DNA of 64,000 nt from Dissulfuribacter thermophilus (GCF_001687335.1 NZ_MAGO01000012.1:1-64000), one strand, 5' to 3'. Shown: positions 23,356 through 33,234, counted from the first letter of the stretch. The notes: generated from the letters alone by a model not told the origin. A program made the numbers and translations.

Positions 23356-24879
23356 CTATTTTCTTTGGGTGCGCATCAATATCAATAAAATCAGGAAGAT
23401 ACTCCCTATTGCTCCAAAGACAAAGGACTCTCTGAACGTATCTTTAAATCCATGACTCAGTGCATGTATCCCTTGGGCCCATGTAAGTAGGCCTCTTGCC
23501 CTGATGTAGGCAAGGTCTGGTGACATAAATTGACCGAGAAGACCAGATACGTTGGAGATAAACTCCTTGCCTATCTCCAGGTTCTGCATTGCTCCAATGC
23601 CTTCAAAATGGATTGCCTGCCTCATTTCGAGGGTATTTGTGGCAACGGCAGTGCCAATAGAACCACCAAGAAACCTCAAATAGTGCATGAGACTCACCCC
23701 CAAGTCTGTTTTGGAGCCAAGAGGGCCTAGGGCCATTGCAGAAACCGGGGCGAAGAATGAACCGAGTGCTATTCCCAATGGGATCGTTATGAGAGCGGCC
23801 TTTACAGATGGGGTATAAAAATTGAGGCTTGGGATGAGGAAAAAAGTAGTATAGAGGTACATGATTGTACTTACAGTAACTACTTTAGACGGGCCAAATC
23901 GGTCACTCAGGATACCTGCCACAGGGGACAGTATGGCTATGAATATGGCGAAGGCCAGCATGTGCACCCCAGTATCAAAGGTGGAAAGCCCCTTGAGGTT
24001 CTCGTAATAGAGGGGGAGAAGATAAAAGACCTGGTAGATAGAAAGCCCCATTATCAAAAAGTAGAATCCCATTGAAAGGGCATATTCCTTTACCTTGAAA
24101 ATGGAAAAGTCTATTAATGGATTCTTGGAGTTGATTTCTGATACAAGGTAAAGCAAAAGACATATCAATGCTGCCAGCGCCATGACTACTATCTTTGTGG
24201 ACTGCGTCCAGCCGAGTTGTTGTCCTTTTGACAACACTACGAGGATAAGGACTGTAAATGCCCCTAGGAGGCCATAACTCAAAAAATTGAATTTAAGCCT
24301 CTCCCTGTGTTTTGAAATCATTGGGAGGTAAAAGAGCCCTGCCACGAAATTGAGGATGCCCACAGGCAAATTTATGTAAAAAACCCATCTCCAACTGAGG
24401 TGTTCCGTAATCCAGCCTCCAACAGTAGGCCCGATTGATGGGGCAAAGCTGACACCCATGGCATAGATGCCCATGGCGAGTCCGTGTTTTTCCGGTGGAT
24501 AGATGGCAAAAAGGATAGTCTGGGCACTGGCCATGATAAATGCCTCGCCAAGTCCCTGAGTTACTCTCGACGTTATCATCTCAGGAAGGCTACCCGCCAT
24601 ACCGCAAAAAGCGCTGGAGATGGTGAAGACAAATAGCCCGGTCAAAAATAACCACTTAAGGCCAATAACCCTTCCCAAGTTATGAGTTAGAAGGAGTCCT
24701 ACTGCAGCGGCGATCATATAGGATGTTATGACCCATTGGACTCCATACAAGTCAGTAGACAGCGGGCCCATCATCTTTGGTACGATTACGTCCACTACCG
24801 TGGTATCGAGAATGGCCATGAATGAGCCAGTCATGACAATGATGGTCAAAAATGTTCTGTAGAGTGGAGAAATGGTCAT
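23356..24879 (-). CDS. emrB: DHA2-family MFS multidrug transporter, EmrB type
   Basis: The 507-residue protein has 14 predicted membrane helices. Family motifs include ILDTTVVDVIVPKM in helix 1 and the motif C region GVSFAPSIGPTVGGW (about 155-170), which marks antiporters. With a membrane-fusion partner and a TolC channel it exports hydrophobic drugs or bile-like compounds across both membranes. The start overlaps emrA by four bases (ATGA). The stop codon lies two bases from a palindromic repeat. Confidence 0.9.
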   Translation of the reverse strand: MTISPLYRTFLTIIVMTGSFMAILDTTVVDVIVPKMMGPLSTDLYGVQWVITSYMIAAAVGLLLTHNLGRVIGLKWLFLTGLFVFTISSAFCGMAGSLPEMITSRVTQGLGEAFIMASAQTILFAIYPPEKHGLAMGIYAMGVSFAPSIGPTVGGWITEHLSWRWVFYINLPVGILNFVAGLFYLPMISKHRERLKFNFLSYGLLGAFTVLILVVLSKGQQLGWTQSTKIVVMALAALICLLLYLVSEINSKNPLIDFSIFKVKEYALSMGFYFLIMGLSIYQVFYLLPLYYENLKGLSTFDTGVHMLAFAIFIAILSPVAGILSDRFGPSKVVTVSTIMYLYTTFFLIPSLNFYTPSVKAALITIPLGIALGSFFAPVSAMALGPLGSKTDLGVSLMHYLRFLGGSIGTAVATNTLEMRQAIHFEGIGAMQNLEIGKEFISNVSGLLGQFMSPDLAYIRARGLLTWAQGIHALSHGFKDTFRESFVFGAIGSIFLILLILMRTQRK

Positions 24880-26000
24880 AGCCTCTTGATCTCCACCTCG
24901 CCTCCGAGTCCAACTTTTAAAAGATGGAGTTTCCCTTCTGTGATCTTGATCCTAATTGGGATCCTCTGGGCTACTTTTGTAAATTCACCGGCAGATACGT
25001 CCCTTGGAATAAGGGCAAAGGTAGCAGACGAGGCAGGAAGCACTGACTCCACTACTCCCTTGAAGGTTTCATCAGGATAGGCGTCTATGTGAATGGTTGC
25101 AGGGGAGCCTGGTTTTACACCATGGATTTTCCCCTCCTCGAGGAGGACGAGGATATACACATCTTTTGGGTCAACTAGACTGTATATTGTTCTGCCGGGA
25201 AGCACCACATCCCCTTCTGACACATATCTTTTGGCCACCCTACCATCAATGGTGCTCCTTAAGGTGCATTCATTGAGGTCCTTTTGGGCGATTTTTATTT
25301 CAGCCTTTATGGCTGATATGGACTCTTCAACTGCTTCAAAGGCCTTTTGGAGTTCTTTTGTCTTAGCCCTTTTTACTTTTGCGAGATCGAGATTCTCCTC
25401 AGCCTTTTTTATTGATGCCTTAATTGCATCAATTTCTTTTAAGGTGGAAAGGTACTTCCTTTTTTGGGCTTTGAGCTTAGTAGTGATTGATTCTAGTGTT
25501 TTTTTAGGAACTACTCCTTTTTTAAATAGATTGCTGTAGCGTTCGTTATCACGTTTTAGGTCTTCGATGACGACCTCCAATGCCTTTGCACGCTCTTCTA
25601 ATGAGGCCTTTTTCTTGGTCAATTCATCCACTGACTGCCTTGCAATACGTTGGTTCAGTTCCAGCTCCTTTTCTACACGTAACAGGCGGAGTCCTAGTTC
25701 CTCTTTTTTCTTTTGCTCGGCCCTGAGTTTGGCCTTTAATGCATCCAGTCGATTTTTAAAATTTCTGTCATCGAGTCTCGCAATTACCTCACCTTTTTTA
25801 ACGGTATCTCCCTCTTTTTTACTAAGCTCAATAATTCGTCCAGATACGTGATCGAATCCAAGGTTGATGAGGCTATCCGTCCTGACAAATACTGCGTCGG
25901 TTACGGCATAATGCATCCTGTGGACCACGAAAATTATGGTGAATGTTACCAGACACAACACACCTATTATTAGTATAAATGTGGCAACACGTTTTCCCAT
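24876..26000 (-). CDS. emrA: HlyD/EmrA-family membrane fusion protein
   Basis: This 374-residue protein has one N-terminal membrane helix (about 7-28). It then has the first half of a lipoyl domain (GRIIELSKKEGDTVKKGEVIARLD), a very long coiled coil (about 75-245), the second lipoyl half (LRSTIDGRVAKRYVSEGDVV) and a beta-barrel domain. It bridges EmrB and TolC in the periplasm. The MITE copy at 26021 lies 20 bases upstream of its start, so the promoter or operon link to lysE was altered by that insertion. Confidence 0.9.
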   Translation of the reverse strand: MGKRVATFILIIGVLCLVTFTIIFVVHRMHYAVTDAVFVRTDSLINLGFDHVSGRIIELSKKEGDTVKKGEVIARLDDRNFKNRLDALKAKLRAEQKKKEELGLRLLRVEKELELNQRIARQSVDELTKKKASLEERAKALEVVIEDLKRDNERYSNLFKKGVVPKKTLESITTKLKAQKRKYLSTLKEIDAIKASIKKAEENLDLAKVKRAKTKELQKAFEAVEESISAIKAEIKIAQKDLNECTLRSTIDGRVAKRYVSEGDVVLPGRTIYSLVDPKDVYILVLLEEGKIHGVKPGSPATIHIDAYPDETFKGVVESVLPASSATFALIPRDVSAGEFTKVAQRIPIRIKITEGKLHLLKVGLGGEVEIKRL

Positions 26001-26020
26001 CCTGATCCCCTTTCAATTAA

Positions 26021-26278
26021 CCCAAATTATGTAATTGGCGAGTTTGTCCTTTGATAGCGAGGCGAGAGGGGCGAAGACGTACTTGGGTACTTCGAACCCC
26101 AAGCAACAAAGAGACCTGGGCAAAATCGCCAATCCCGAAGGGCTGCCAAAGGGGGCAAAAACAGCATGAATATTGCGACATTAAGAAGGTGAATATTAAG
26201 CAATAGGCTACAATAAAGTAATTAATTGATATAAAAAGAAAAATCATTTTTGCCCCCTTTCGCAGTGCACAATTTGGG
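26021..26278 (-). mobile_element. MITE copy 2 (258 bp, inverse orientation, ATTAA duplication)
   Basis: The ends are CCCAAATTATGTA and TGCACAATTTGGG, 11 of 13 bases inverse-matched, flanked by ATTAA on both sides (26016-26020 and 26279-26283). Its reverse complement follows copy 1 along the whole length, about 80-85% by eye, apart from an indel of about 25 bases in the middle. The right duplication contains the stop codon of the lysE-type gene; the left end is 20 bases before emrA. Confidence 0.88.
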
Positions 26279-26279
26279 A

Positions 26280-26939
26280 TTAAGCCTTGAAATGAGTATA
26301 CGCACTCACAACAAACCAGCTTCCAAATAAAACAAGGCAAATGGCACAACATCTTATTATTGTCCTGTAGTGGTGGTCCCCAATAAGGGCACTACCTTTG
26401 CTAGTACCAAAACTTACGATTGAATACCAGGTATAATCTGCAGCAATGTGACCAATAAAAAACGAAATTATGCCAATAGAGCCGAACTTGATGGCGCTGG
26501 TTAAGTATCCAAGGCCAATAGTCACCCACCATAGCGTCCAATAAGGATTGGAAATACTGAAGATGATTCCAAGTAGCAAGGTGTTTTTTCCGTTTGGATT
26601 ACTAACTTCTTGTTTTTTCTCTGCAAAGGAAAGACTGAGGTTAGATGCCTCTTTGAACATGGAATAGCCCATCCAAAGGAGCATTATTCCTCCAATGAAG
26701 GCAATGGTACCCATGACCATAGGGATCTTGAGGTAAGGTCCAAGCCCCAGGAGAATAAGTATTATTAGACAGAGTTCTAGTAGGCTATGACCAGTAATAA
26801 TGAGTGGCCCTGCCCAAAAACCCTTTTTAATGGATTCTGCAATAGTTACCGTAAGAAGAGGGCCTGGCATAAGGGCACCGCTTAGGGCGAGGATGAAGCT
26901 AGTCACAAAAATACTTGGAATACTTATGAGTTCATCCAT
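26280..26939 (-). CDS. LysE/RhtB-family amino acid exporter
   Basis: The 219-residue protein has about six membrane helices. It starts with the family pattern FILALSGALMPGPLLTVTIAES, followed by GHSLLELCLIILILLG and a conserved SNPYWTLWWVTIGLGYL segment. Such proteins export amino acids or small metabolites. The start is set at 26939 because the longer frame (to 26987) would overlap tolC and lacks the family N-terminus. Its stop codon TAA lies within the target duplication of MITE copy 2. Confidence 0.83.
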   Translation of the reverse strand: MDELISIPSIFVTSFILALSGALMPGPLLTVTIAESIKKGFWAGPLIITGHSLLELCLIILILLGLGPYLKIPMVMGTIAFIGGIMLLWMGYSMFKEASNLSLSFAEKKQEVSNPNGKNTLLLGIIFSISNPYWTLWWVTIGLGYLTSAIKFGSIGIISFFIGHIAADYTWYSIVSFGTSKGSALIGDHHYRTIIRCCAICLVLFGSWFVVSAYTHFKA

Positions 26940-26949
26940 GACTCTTACC

Positions 26950-28305
26950 CTATGACCCCTGTGATTTGTAATAAAGTCTAGTACCAACCGCCCGTTCCAG
27001 TTTGGAGATAGCTATTCTGTATCCATAAATGGCGGAAAGGAGATTTTGCTCTGCCTCTGTTAGGAAACTCCTGGCATCAAGTACCTCGGAAGATGAGACA
27101 AGTTGTTCCCTATATTGAAGGACAGTCAACCTAAGATCTTCTTTCGCCAATTGAAGCGCCTTTTTGGCAGTAGATATATTTTTTTTAAAGACCTCTATCT
27201 CTTCTATCGCCTCTTTTACCTCGAGAGAGACCTGGTTTTTCAATTGATTGAGTCTTTCTTCAAGTTCTAGGACCTTATGTTTTGCCTCTCCAACCTCGTG
27301 ACCGGTCTTACCCCATTCAAATAGCGACCAATTGGCTTCGAGCAATAACAAGGTATTGTGGGAATTTCTAAAGTCGTTTCTGGTTGCCAGAAGGTCGTCT
27401 CCAGACTGTTCATATCGTCCTATCAAGTTGATTTTTGGATAATATCTACTCTTTTGAAGTTTTACGTTTAACCTTGCCTGTTTCAATGAAAGGGATAGGG
27501 CTTTAATCTCTGGGCGGTGTTCTATTGCGGATTCAATAAGAGTGTCTATGGATAATGAGATTTCTGGAAGGTTCTGGTTGTCTTCTATCTCCAAGCTGGA
27601 ATCAACTGGTCTATTCAATAAGATGTTTAGATATGCCTTTTTTGTCTCTAGCTCACTCCTTGCGTGTTCTAGTCTTTGCATGGCACTTTTAAGGGCTACT
27701 TCTGAGCGAAGAAGATCATTTCTTGCAATGAGCCCTTCATGGAACATGGCCTTTGCGTCTTCAAGGTGTGCCTTTAAGGTATCGACCTCTTCTTGTGCTA
27801 CCCTCAGCCTACCCTGGGATACAAGTATTTCAAAATATGCCTTTTTTACCTCAAATTCTAAACTCAATAGGCCTGTTTCATATTCAAGTCTTTTGACATC
27901 AATTCCAAGGGCCTCCATGGACTCCCTTGTTGAAAGGGCGAAACCTGTAAAAATGGGTTGGCTCACTTGGAAATACCACAGAATTTCTCTCTTTTTCCCA
28001 AAAGGAATATTTGAGACTCCAGGGAAGTCCTTAAAACGAAGAAATGGTTCGTCTTTGTACCAGGTATATCGATACCCTGTGGAGAGTTTGGCCCATTTGT
28101 CTAAAGAGGCCGCCTGCTTGCGTTGGATCTGGGCATTAATTCTCTGTTGCAATGCCTTGAGACTAGGATTGTTTTTAATGGCTGTTGCCAGTGCAGATTC
28201 AAGGGTAAACGATGTTTGGCCCCCATAGGCTATAGGGGGAGTGAGTATTAGTGAAATGAAAAAACATGGAATTATTGTCTTAAACACTAGATTTTTCATA
28301 AACAT
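26950..28305 (-). CDS. TolC-family outer membrane efflux protein
   Basis: The 451-residue protein has a signal peptide ending near IAYGG, and the duplicated OEP architecture: SLKALQQRINAQIQ, a coiled coil, LNRPVDSSLEI, then a second half beginning RPEIKALSLSLKQARLNVKLQKS and a final long helix. It forms the outer-membrane exit duct for tripartite pumps, here presumably EmrAB. It is the first gene of the co-directional set tolC-lysE-[MITE]-emrA-emrB. A heptamer array lies just upstream (28322-28342). Confidence 0.9.
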   Translation of the reverse strand: MFMKNLVFKTIIPCFFISLILTPPIAYGGQTSFTLESALATAIKNNPSLKALQQRINAQIQRKQAASLDKWAKLSTGYRYTWYKDEPFLRFKDFPGVSNIPFGKKREILWYFQVSQPIFTGFALSTRESMEALGIDVKRLEYETGLLSLEFEVKKAYFEILVSQGRLRVAQEEVDTLKAHLEDAKAMFHEGLIARNDLLRSEVALKSAMQRLEHARSELETKKAYLNILLNRPVDSSLEIEDNQNLPEISLSIDTLIESAIEHRPEIKALSLSLKQARLNVKLQKSRYYPKINLIGRYEQSGDDLLATRNDFRNSHNTLLLLEANWSLFEWGKTGHEVGEAKHKVLELEERLNQLKNQVSLEVKEAIEEIEVFKKNISTAKKALQLAKEDLRLTVLQYREQLVSSSEVLDARSFLTEAEQNLLSAIYGYRIAISKLERAVGTRLYYKSQGS

Positions 28306-28321
28306 GATACACCACGAAAAA

Positions 28322-28392
28322 GAGTTTTGAGTTCTGAGTTGAAGAATTCAATTTTACCCGAAAATGCCCCAACGAAAAAGAGTTTTGAGTTA
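28322..28392. repeat. Heptamer array H4 (two short blocks)
   Basis: GAGTTTTGAGTTCTGAGTTGAA (28322 onward) and a second CGAAAAAGAGTTTTGAGTT-like block (28374-28392) lie between the divergent tolC and pgsA genes. They share the TTTTGAG unit with the arrays at 4566, 10168, 16291, 55688 and 55784. Confidence 0.65.
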
Positions 28393-28455
28393 TAAAACTT
28401 CTAAAGAGAATCAGTGTTGCCACACAAATTGATAGAGGCTAAATTTAGCTTTATT

Positions 28456-28989
28456 ATGAATATTCCAAATCTTTTGACCATAATTCGCATTATACTTACT
28501 CCACTTTTCGTTATTTTCATGATTCAGGAGAAGTACTTGGGGGCACTTTTGGCATTCACCTGTGCAGGCATTACCGATGCCCTAGACGGGGTTATTGCAC
28601 GGTGGCTCAAACAAAAGACTCGAATTGGGGCTGTGCTGGATCCTATTGCAGATAAGGCCCTATTGTCTAGCTCTTATGTAGTTACTGCTGTAACAGGTAT
28701 GATACCACCTTGGCTGTCTGTAATCGTAATCAGCAGGGATATAATGATCCTGCTTGGTGTTCTCCTCCTGTTCCTCTTTAAAGGTGGAGTAGAAATAAGG
28801 CCTACGATTTTGGGAAAATTTACTACATTGGTCCAGTTGGGCACGATCTTTTTAATGCTCGTAGATTCACAGCTTTCTTTTTTAAGAGCATTTTTTCCAT
28901 GGATGTTTTATCTTTGTGCTGCTGTAACCATTGCTTCTGGACTCCAATATTTGGTGGTAGGGATAGGATTATTCAATTCTAATGAATGA
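28456..28989 (+). CDS. pgsA: CDP-alcohol phosphatidyltransferase, PgsA-like
   Basis: The 177-residue membrane protein carries the full family signature DALDGVIARWLKQ-(5)-GAVLDPIAD, with four catalytic aspartates in the D-G-A-R-G-D-D arrangement. It starts MNIPNLLTIIRIILTP, as in phosphatidylglycerophosphate synthases, which make PGP from CDP-diacylglycerol and glycerol-3-phosphate. The ATG at 28456 is preferred over a frame 14 codons longer. It converges with the HDOD gene, overlapping it by 11 bases. A phosphatidylserine or archaetidyl relative cannot be excluded. Confidence 0.83.
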   Translation: MNIPNLLTIIRIILTPLFVIFMIQEKYLGALLAFTCAGITDALDGVIARWLKQKTRIGAVLDPIADKALLSSSYVVTAVTGMIPPWLSVIVISRDIMILLGVLLLFLFKGGVEIRPTILGKFTTLVQLGTIFLMLVDSQLSFLRAFFPWMFYLCAAVTIASGLQYLVVGIGLFNSNE

Positions 28990-29836
28990 GTTGATTCACA
29001 AGGGCTCCAATCTTCACTTTTTCCTCAAAGGCAGCCTTTTCTATTTCTAAATATGCCTCTTTATCAAGCCTCATCTTCTCTAGAAGCCATGGATCAATAG
29101 GCTCAATATCATACGCTAGAGGGGCAAAACCAATTTTATGGGCAAGGTGGTTTGCCAATGTAATAAAGAGTAGGTAATCAGGTGGAGATACTATGTCGAG
29201 GGGATCGTGGTGTTTTAGGGTAACGACTTGAAACGGTTCTGGAAGTTCCCAGATTTCCGAAAGTTTTGCACCCCATGCCCTATGATTTACACCCCAGGAT
29301 TTTTCGAGTTCATCAAGCCTTATACCGGACTCCTTGGAGAGTTCAGCATAGAGATCGGGGATCTGAGACAATATTAGGAGCCATCCAATATCATGAAGGA
29401 GCCCCAGGGTATAGAGGTCTGGTTCTTCAACTCCTTCAATGTCGAAGTCTTGTGAGAGTACGGCTACTGCCACTGAGTGGGTCCAAAGTTTCATGGCTGA
29501 TGCTTTTGCTGACGCAGGTACATCTAAAAAACGTTCGGCAAGTACTGAGGTTAGGGCAATTTTTAATACCTCTGGGGTCCCAAGTAAGACAGTTGCATGT
29601 CTGATATTGGTAACCTCTGTGTTTAGGGCATAAAAGGCACTGTTTACAGCTCTTAAGACTTTCACTGTCAGTGCTGGGTCCTGGCATATTAGCTCAGCAA
29701 CTTCCTTGGATGATACATCTTTTGAATTTAACATCTCCATGAGTTTTAAGCCTATAGAGGGCATTGTTGGAATAGAGGGATTAGCCCAATCTATTGAAAG
29801 AAGTTTTTTTATCTCTTTTAGTTCGCGAATCATCAA
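28979..29836 (-). CDS. HDOD-domain signalling protein
   Basis: The 285-residue protein is a stand-alone HDOD domain: PSIGLKLMEMLNSKDVSSKEVAELICQDPAL, then LLHDIGWLL and RHATVLLG, without the full HD catalytic metal site. HDOD proteins act in bacterial regulation and sometimes motility or competence, often as adapters. It stops facing pgsA and begins two bases after the slipin gene, so it may be the third gene of the nfeD-slipin transcript. Confidence 0.85.
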   Translation of the reverse strand: MMIRELKEIKKLLSIDWANPSIPTMPSIGLKLMEMLNSKDVSSKEVAELICQDPALTVKVLRAVNSAFYALNTEVTNIRHATVLLGTPEVLKIALTSVLAERFLDVPASAKASAMKLWTHSVAVAVLSQDFDIEGVEEPDLYTLGLLHDIGWLLILSQIPDLYAELSKESGIRLDELEKSWGVNHRAWGAKLSEIWELPEPFQVVTLKHHDPLDIVSPPDYLLFITLANHLAHKIGFAPLAYDIEPIDPWLLEKMRLDKEAYLEIEKAAFEEKVKIGALVNQLIH

Positions 29837-29838
29837 TG

Positions 29839-30603
29839 TTACTCCTTATCTTTTCCTTTTTGGGTCAATTCCACAAAGGGCTTGAACAAATCTATGGGTA
29901 TAGGAAAGAGGGTGGTGGAGTTATTTTCAGCAGCCACCTCTCTAAGGGTCTGAAGATATCTGAGCTGAAGAGCTGCAGGGCTTTCCTCTATTATCTCTGC
30001 AGCTTCTTGAAGCTTCCTTGCAGCCTGGTATTCACCTTCAGCATGAATAATCTTTGAGCGTCTTTCTCTCTCTGCCTCTGCCTGTTTTGCCATGGCCCGT
30101 TTCATTTCATCTGGAAGGTCTATCTCTTTTACTTCGACCTTGCTGACCTTGACGCCCCAGGGTTCAGTATCGAGGTCCAAAATTTCCTGAATACGAGCAT
30201 TTATCTTATCTCGTTCAGCCAGTAGTTCATCGAGTTCAGCCTGTCCGCATACACTTCTTAGGGTTGTCTGGGAAAGTTCTGATGTGGCAAAAAAGAAATT
30301 TTCCACTTCAACTACTGCCTTTACCGGATCGAGGACCCTGAAATAGACTACTGCACTGACCTTTACAGAGACGTTGTCTCTAGTGATGATGTCTTGAGGG
30401 GGGACATCTAAGGTAACAGTCCTAAGATCAACTTTCTTCATTTTATCAATGATCGGAATGAGGATTATGAGTCCGGGCCCCTTTGCCTTGATTACCCTTC
30501 CCAGCCTGAAGATAACCCCTCTTTCATACTCATTTAAGATCTTAATTGCAGTGATAAGAAAGCTTATTACGATAAAAAGTAGGAACACAAATGAAATCGG
30601 CAT
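29839..30603 (-). CDS. Slipin (SPFH/band 7, stomatin-like)
   Basis: The 254-residue protein has an N-terminal membrane hairpin (2-20), then [42 protein letters not shown] and an Ala/Glu-rich helix ending in [18 protein letters not shown]. These are marks of prokaryotic stomatins that form ring assemblies in membrane microdomains. It is encoded directly after nfeD, its usual partner, at 25 bases distance. Confidence 0.93.
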   Translation of the reverse strand: MPISFVFLLFIVISFLITAIKILNEYERGVIFRLGRVIKAKGPGLIILIPIIDKMKKVDLRTVTLDVPPQDIITRDNVSVKVSAVVYFRVLDPVKAVVEVENFFFATSELSQTTLRSVCGQAELDELLAERDKINARIQEILDLDTEPWGVKVSKVEVKEIDLPDEMKRAMAKQAEAERERRSKIIHAEGEYQAARKLQEAAEIIEESPAALQLRYLQTLREVAAENNSTTLFPIPIDLFKPFVELTQKGKDKE

Positions 30604-30628
30604 ATAGACCTCCCTATTTTCGTTTTCT

Positions 30629-31957
30629 TTATTTGACCTTCAATCGTAACCCATCAATTCCCGTTACGACGACCTCTTGGCCTTCACGGATTTCCTGGTC
30701 GCAGGTAGCTCGCCAGAGTTCACCATGAAGGTAAACGAGGCACTCATTGTCTGCAATTTTCTTTTTAATTACGCCCTTTTCCCCAATAAGCGCTTCTTTG
30801 CCTGATTTTGGTCTTGATAGAGTTGCCTTTGCTGCCACAAATACTATGGCAAAGAGCATGCTTCCTACGCCCAAAAGGGTGGGAACGAGTACTGAAAGAG
30901 AGATGCCAAGGGCGCCTTCATCGGTCTTAAAGAGCATGAGAGAGCCAAGGACAAGGGAAATGAATCCGAACAGCCCCAGTATACCCTGGCTGACTATCAA
31001 AAGTTCCAATACAAATAGTACAGTGCCAAGGACGATTAGTAATAGACCAACCGCACTAACTGGTAGCGCCTGTAGTGCATAGAGCCCTAAAAGGAGACTA
31101 ACCGCGCCAATTGCTCCTGGGAATATGGCTCCAGGCTGTGCCAGTTCGAAATAGAGGCCGGCAATCCCTATCATCATGAGGATGTAGGCCACGTTAGGGT
31201 CTGCAATGACATTCAATACCTTTTCACGGAAGGTAGGACTAATTTCTTCTATTATAGGTGAATCCAGGGATAATTTTAAGCTCTTACCTTTTAGCCTGAC
31301 GGTTCTGCCATCTATAGATTTTAAAAGGTCCTCAAGATCTTTACAAATTAAATCAACGACTCCTAGCTCAAGTGCCTCTTTTGCAGTGGCGGAAACACTT
31401 TTTCTAACTGCACGTTCTGCCCAAGTGGCGTTTCGTCCCATTTCTTGTGCAATACTCCTTGCCATTGCAGCGATATCGTTTTCCGCTTTTTCACTCATTG
31501 TATCTTTTTTGGAGTCGGTTTGGGGCACACCAATGGATACGGGATGGGCAGCTCCAATATTTGTCCCTGGAGCCATGGCAGCAATATGGGCGGCCATGGT
31601 CAATATTGTACCTGCTGATGCTGCCTGGGCGCCAGGAGGGTATACGAATACAGCAATGGGGGCCTCGGAGTCCATCATGGCCTGAACCATTTCTCTTAGG
31701 GTCGTCACCAGTCCTCCAGGTGTATTTAAGAGTATGACCAAAAGGGATGACGGAGTGGCATCAGCCTGTTCAATGGCTCGGATGAATACCTCTTTAGATC
31801 CTGGATTTATGGATCCTGAGAGTTTAAGCATAAAAATTTTTTTAATCTTATATTCAGTTGATTTTACGGCCAGGCAGCGACCTGCGCTCAGACAGTTTAT
31901 GAGCACACAGATCAAAAGAGTAACTGAAAACACCGCCTTAGAGCTATGACCTCTCAT
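30629..31957 (-). CDS. nfeD: NfeD-type membrane-bound serine protease, long form
   Basis: This 442-residue protein has a signal or membrane segment, a ClpP-like protease domain ([52 protein letters not shown], with the Ser in the SAGT motif and a later Lys), four or five helices (about 245-370) and a C-terminal OB fold ([11 protein letters not shown]). Such proteases cut the C-terminal part of the partner stomatin. AAGGAAGG precedes the ATG. Confidence 0.92.
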   Translation of the reverse strand: MRGHSSKAVFSVTLLICVLINCLSAGRCLAVKSTEYKIKKIFMLKLSGSINPGSKEVFIRAIEQADATPSSLLVILLNTPGGLVTTLREMVQAMMDSEAPIAVFVYPPGAQAASAGTILTMAAHIAAMAPGTNIGAAHPVSIGVPQTDSKKDTMSEKAENDIAAMARSIAQEMGRNATWAERAVRKSVSATAKEALELGVVDLICKDLEDLLKSIDGRTVRLKGKSLKLSLDSPIIEEISPTFREKVLNVIADPNVAYILMMIGIAGLYFELAQPGAIFPGAIGAVSLLLGLYALQALPVSAVGLLLIVLGTVLFVLELLIVSQGILGLFGFISLVLGSLMLFKTDEGALGISLSVLVPTLLGVGSMLFAIVFVAAKATLSRPKSGKEALIGEKGVIKKKIADNECLVYLHGELWRATCDQEIREGQEVVVTGIDGLRLKVK

Positions 31958-32062
31958 ATCCCTTCCTTTGAAAATAATATTGATCTATATTAGAGTGGTT
32001 ACGTACAGGCTGAAACTGGGTCTGTATTATAACCATTACAGGAAATTAGCCTTGTGGACATC

Positions 32063-32722
32063 TCAATCTCCTGAAAGCACTTTCTCCAAGAGCTGTAAAT
32101 CTTCCCATGCAGCCTTTTTTATGGCTTTTTCCTGTTGTGAACCACTGAACCTCAATATATAAGCAGGATGATAGGTGACTATTATTTGGCCGTGGTCTGT
32201 GGGATGAATCTTGCCTCTGAGCTCTTTTACCGGGAGATTCGCTTTTGTAAGGGCCTTTCCTGCTACTTCGCCCAAGGCAAGTATGGCCTTGGGTCTTATC
32301 GATTTAATTTGCGTTTCAAGGTACGGGATACAGGCCTTAATTTCCTTTGAAAGGGGCGCTCTGTTCTGGGGAGGGCGGCACTTTACCACACTTGTTATGA
32401 AAATTTCCTCTCTTGATAGGTGGATTGCCTTGAGCATCCTATCTAGCAGTTCTCCGCTTGGGCCACAAAATGGCCGTCCTTCTATGTCCTCTTCTCGTCC
32501 TGGGGCCTCCCCAACTATTATAAGACTGGCATTGAGAGGGCCTTCACCAAAGACTGCGTGATTTCGTACCTTATAAAGGGGGCACCTTGTACATGTCTCT
32601 ATTTCTAATTTAAGAAGTTTGAGATCATTGAAAAGCCTCTCTATACCTTCTGATCGTGCAATATATGAGACACCCTTTTCCTTTTGATATTTGAGCCAAT
32701 TTAATATTGGATTGTTATTCAT
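32063..32722 (-). CDS. Family 4 (Fe-S) uracil-DNA glycosylase
   Basis: The 219-residue protein has a CTRCPLY pair near residue 38 and a second pair, VKCRPPQNR and KACIPYL, giving four ligands for a [4Fe-4S] cluster. It also has GEAPGREEDIEGRPFCGPSG (motif A) and TYHPAYILR (motif B). It excises uracil from DNA after cytosine deamination; the family is common in thermophiles and anaerobes. It lies alone between divergent spacers. Confidence 0.93.
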   Translation of the reverse strand: MNNNPILNWLKYQKEKGVSYIARSEGIERLFNDLKLLKLEIETCTRCPLYKVRNHAVFGEGPLNASLIIVGEAPGREEDIEGRPFCGPSGELLDRMLKAIHLSREEIFITSVVKCRPPQNRAPLSKEIKACIPYLETQIKSIRPKAILALGEVAGKALTKANLPVKELRGKIHPTDHGQIIVTYHPAYILRFSGSQQEKAIKKAAWEDLQLLEKVLSGD

Positions 32723-32859
32723 AGTTATTTATAGTGATTTGCTATTAATTTCAATTAGTTATTAATTAAAACGATCATGGTCTCAAATGGTAATAACCAT
32801 CAACAATGCATAATCATGAACAATAACGACTAACTTGAATGGCCATTAGTTTAGTGAGG

Positions 32860-33228
32860 TCATTTCCTGTTGACTATCAAATATCCGAAAGTTATTACAA
32901 TTGCCCCGGCTAAAACTCCAACAGTGTCTGCTATCCAGTCTGATGGATCTGGAGTGCGACCTGGAACGAAATATTGATGAAACTCATCTGTGATGCCATA
33001 GACAGATCCTAAGATGACTGCCTGTAGCATGGATGCGCCCAAGACCCCCTTTAACTGTTTTATCCTCCACCACATCAATAAGATTCCAAAGATAAAATAC
33101 ACCAGAAAGTGGGCAACGGTGTCACTCGTTCCAATTTCAGGTAAATTACTGCCTGGTATGGCAGATGCACCAAAGATTATGCCGGCCCATATGATTGAAA
33201 GTGCAAGAGCTAAATTCATTGTTTCCAT
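32860..33228 (-). CDS. VanZ-family membrane protein
   Basis: The 122-residue protein has four hydrophobic segments and the VanZ signature: DTVAHFLVYFIFGIL, then TDEFHQYFVPGR followed by DWIADTVGVLAG. VanZ confers slight teicoplanin resistance in enterococci, but the function of the wider family is unknown and probably envelope related. Confidence 0.88.
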   Translation of the reverse strand: METMNLALALSIIWAGIIFGASAIPGSNLPEIGTSDTVAHFLVYFIFGILLMWWRIKQLKGVLGASMLQAVILGSVYGITDEFHQYFVPGRTPDPSDWIADTVGVLAGAIVITFGYLIVNRK

Positions 33229-33234
33229 TCAACC

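Noticed and set aside
22942-26283. Composite transposon carrying emrA-emrB between two inverted MITEs
   Set aside because: The two MITEs have different 5-bp duplications (ATAAC and ATTAA), each matching on both sides of its own element, so each inserted separately.
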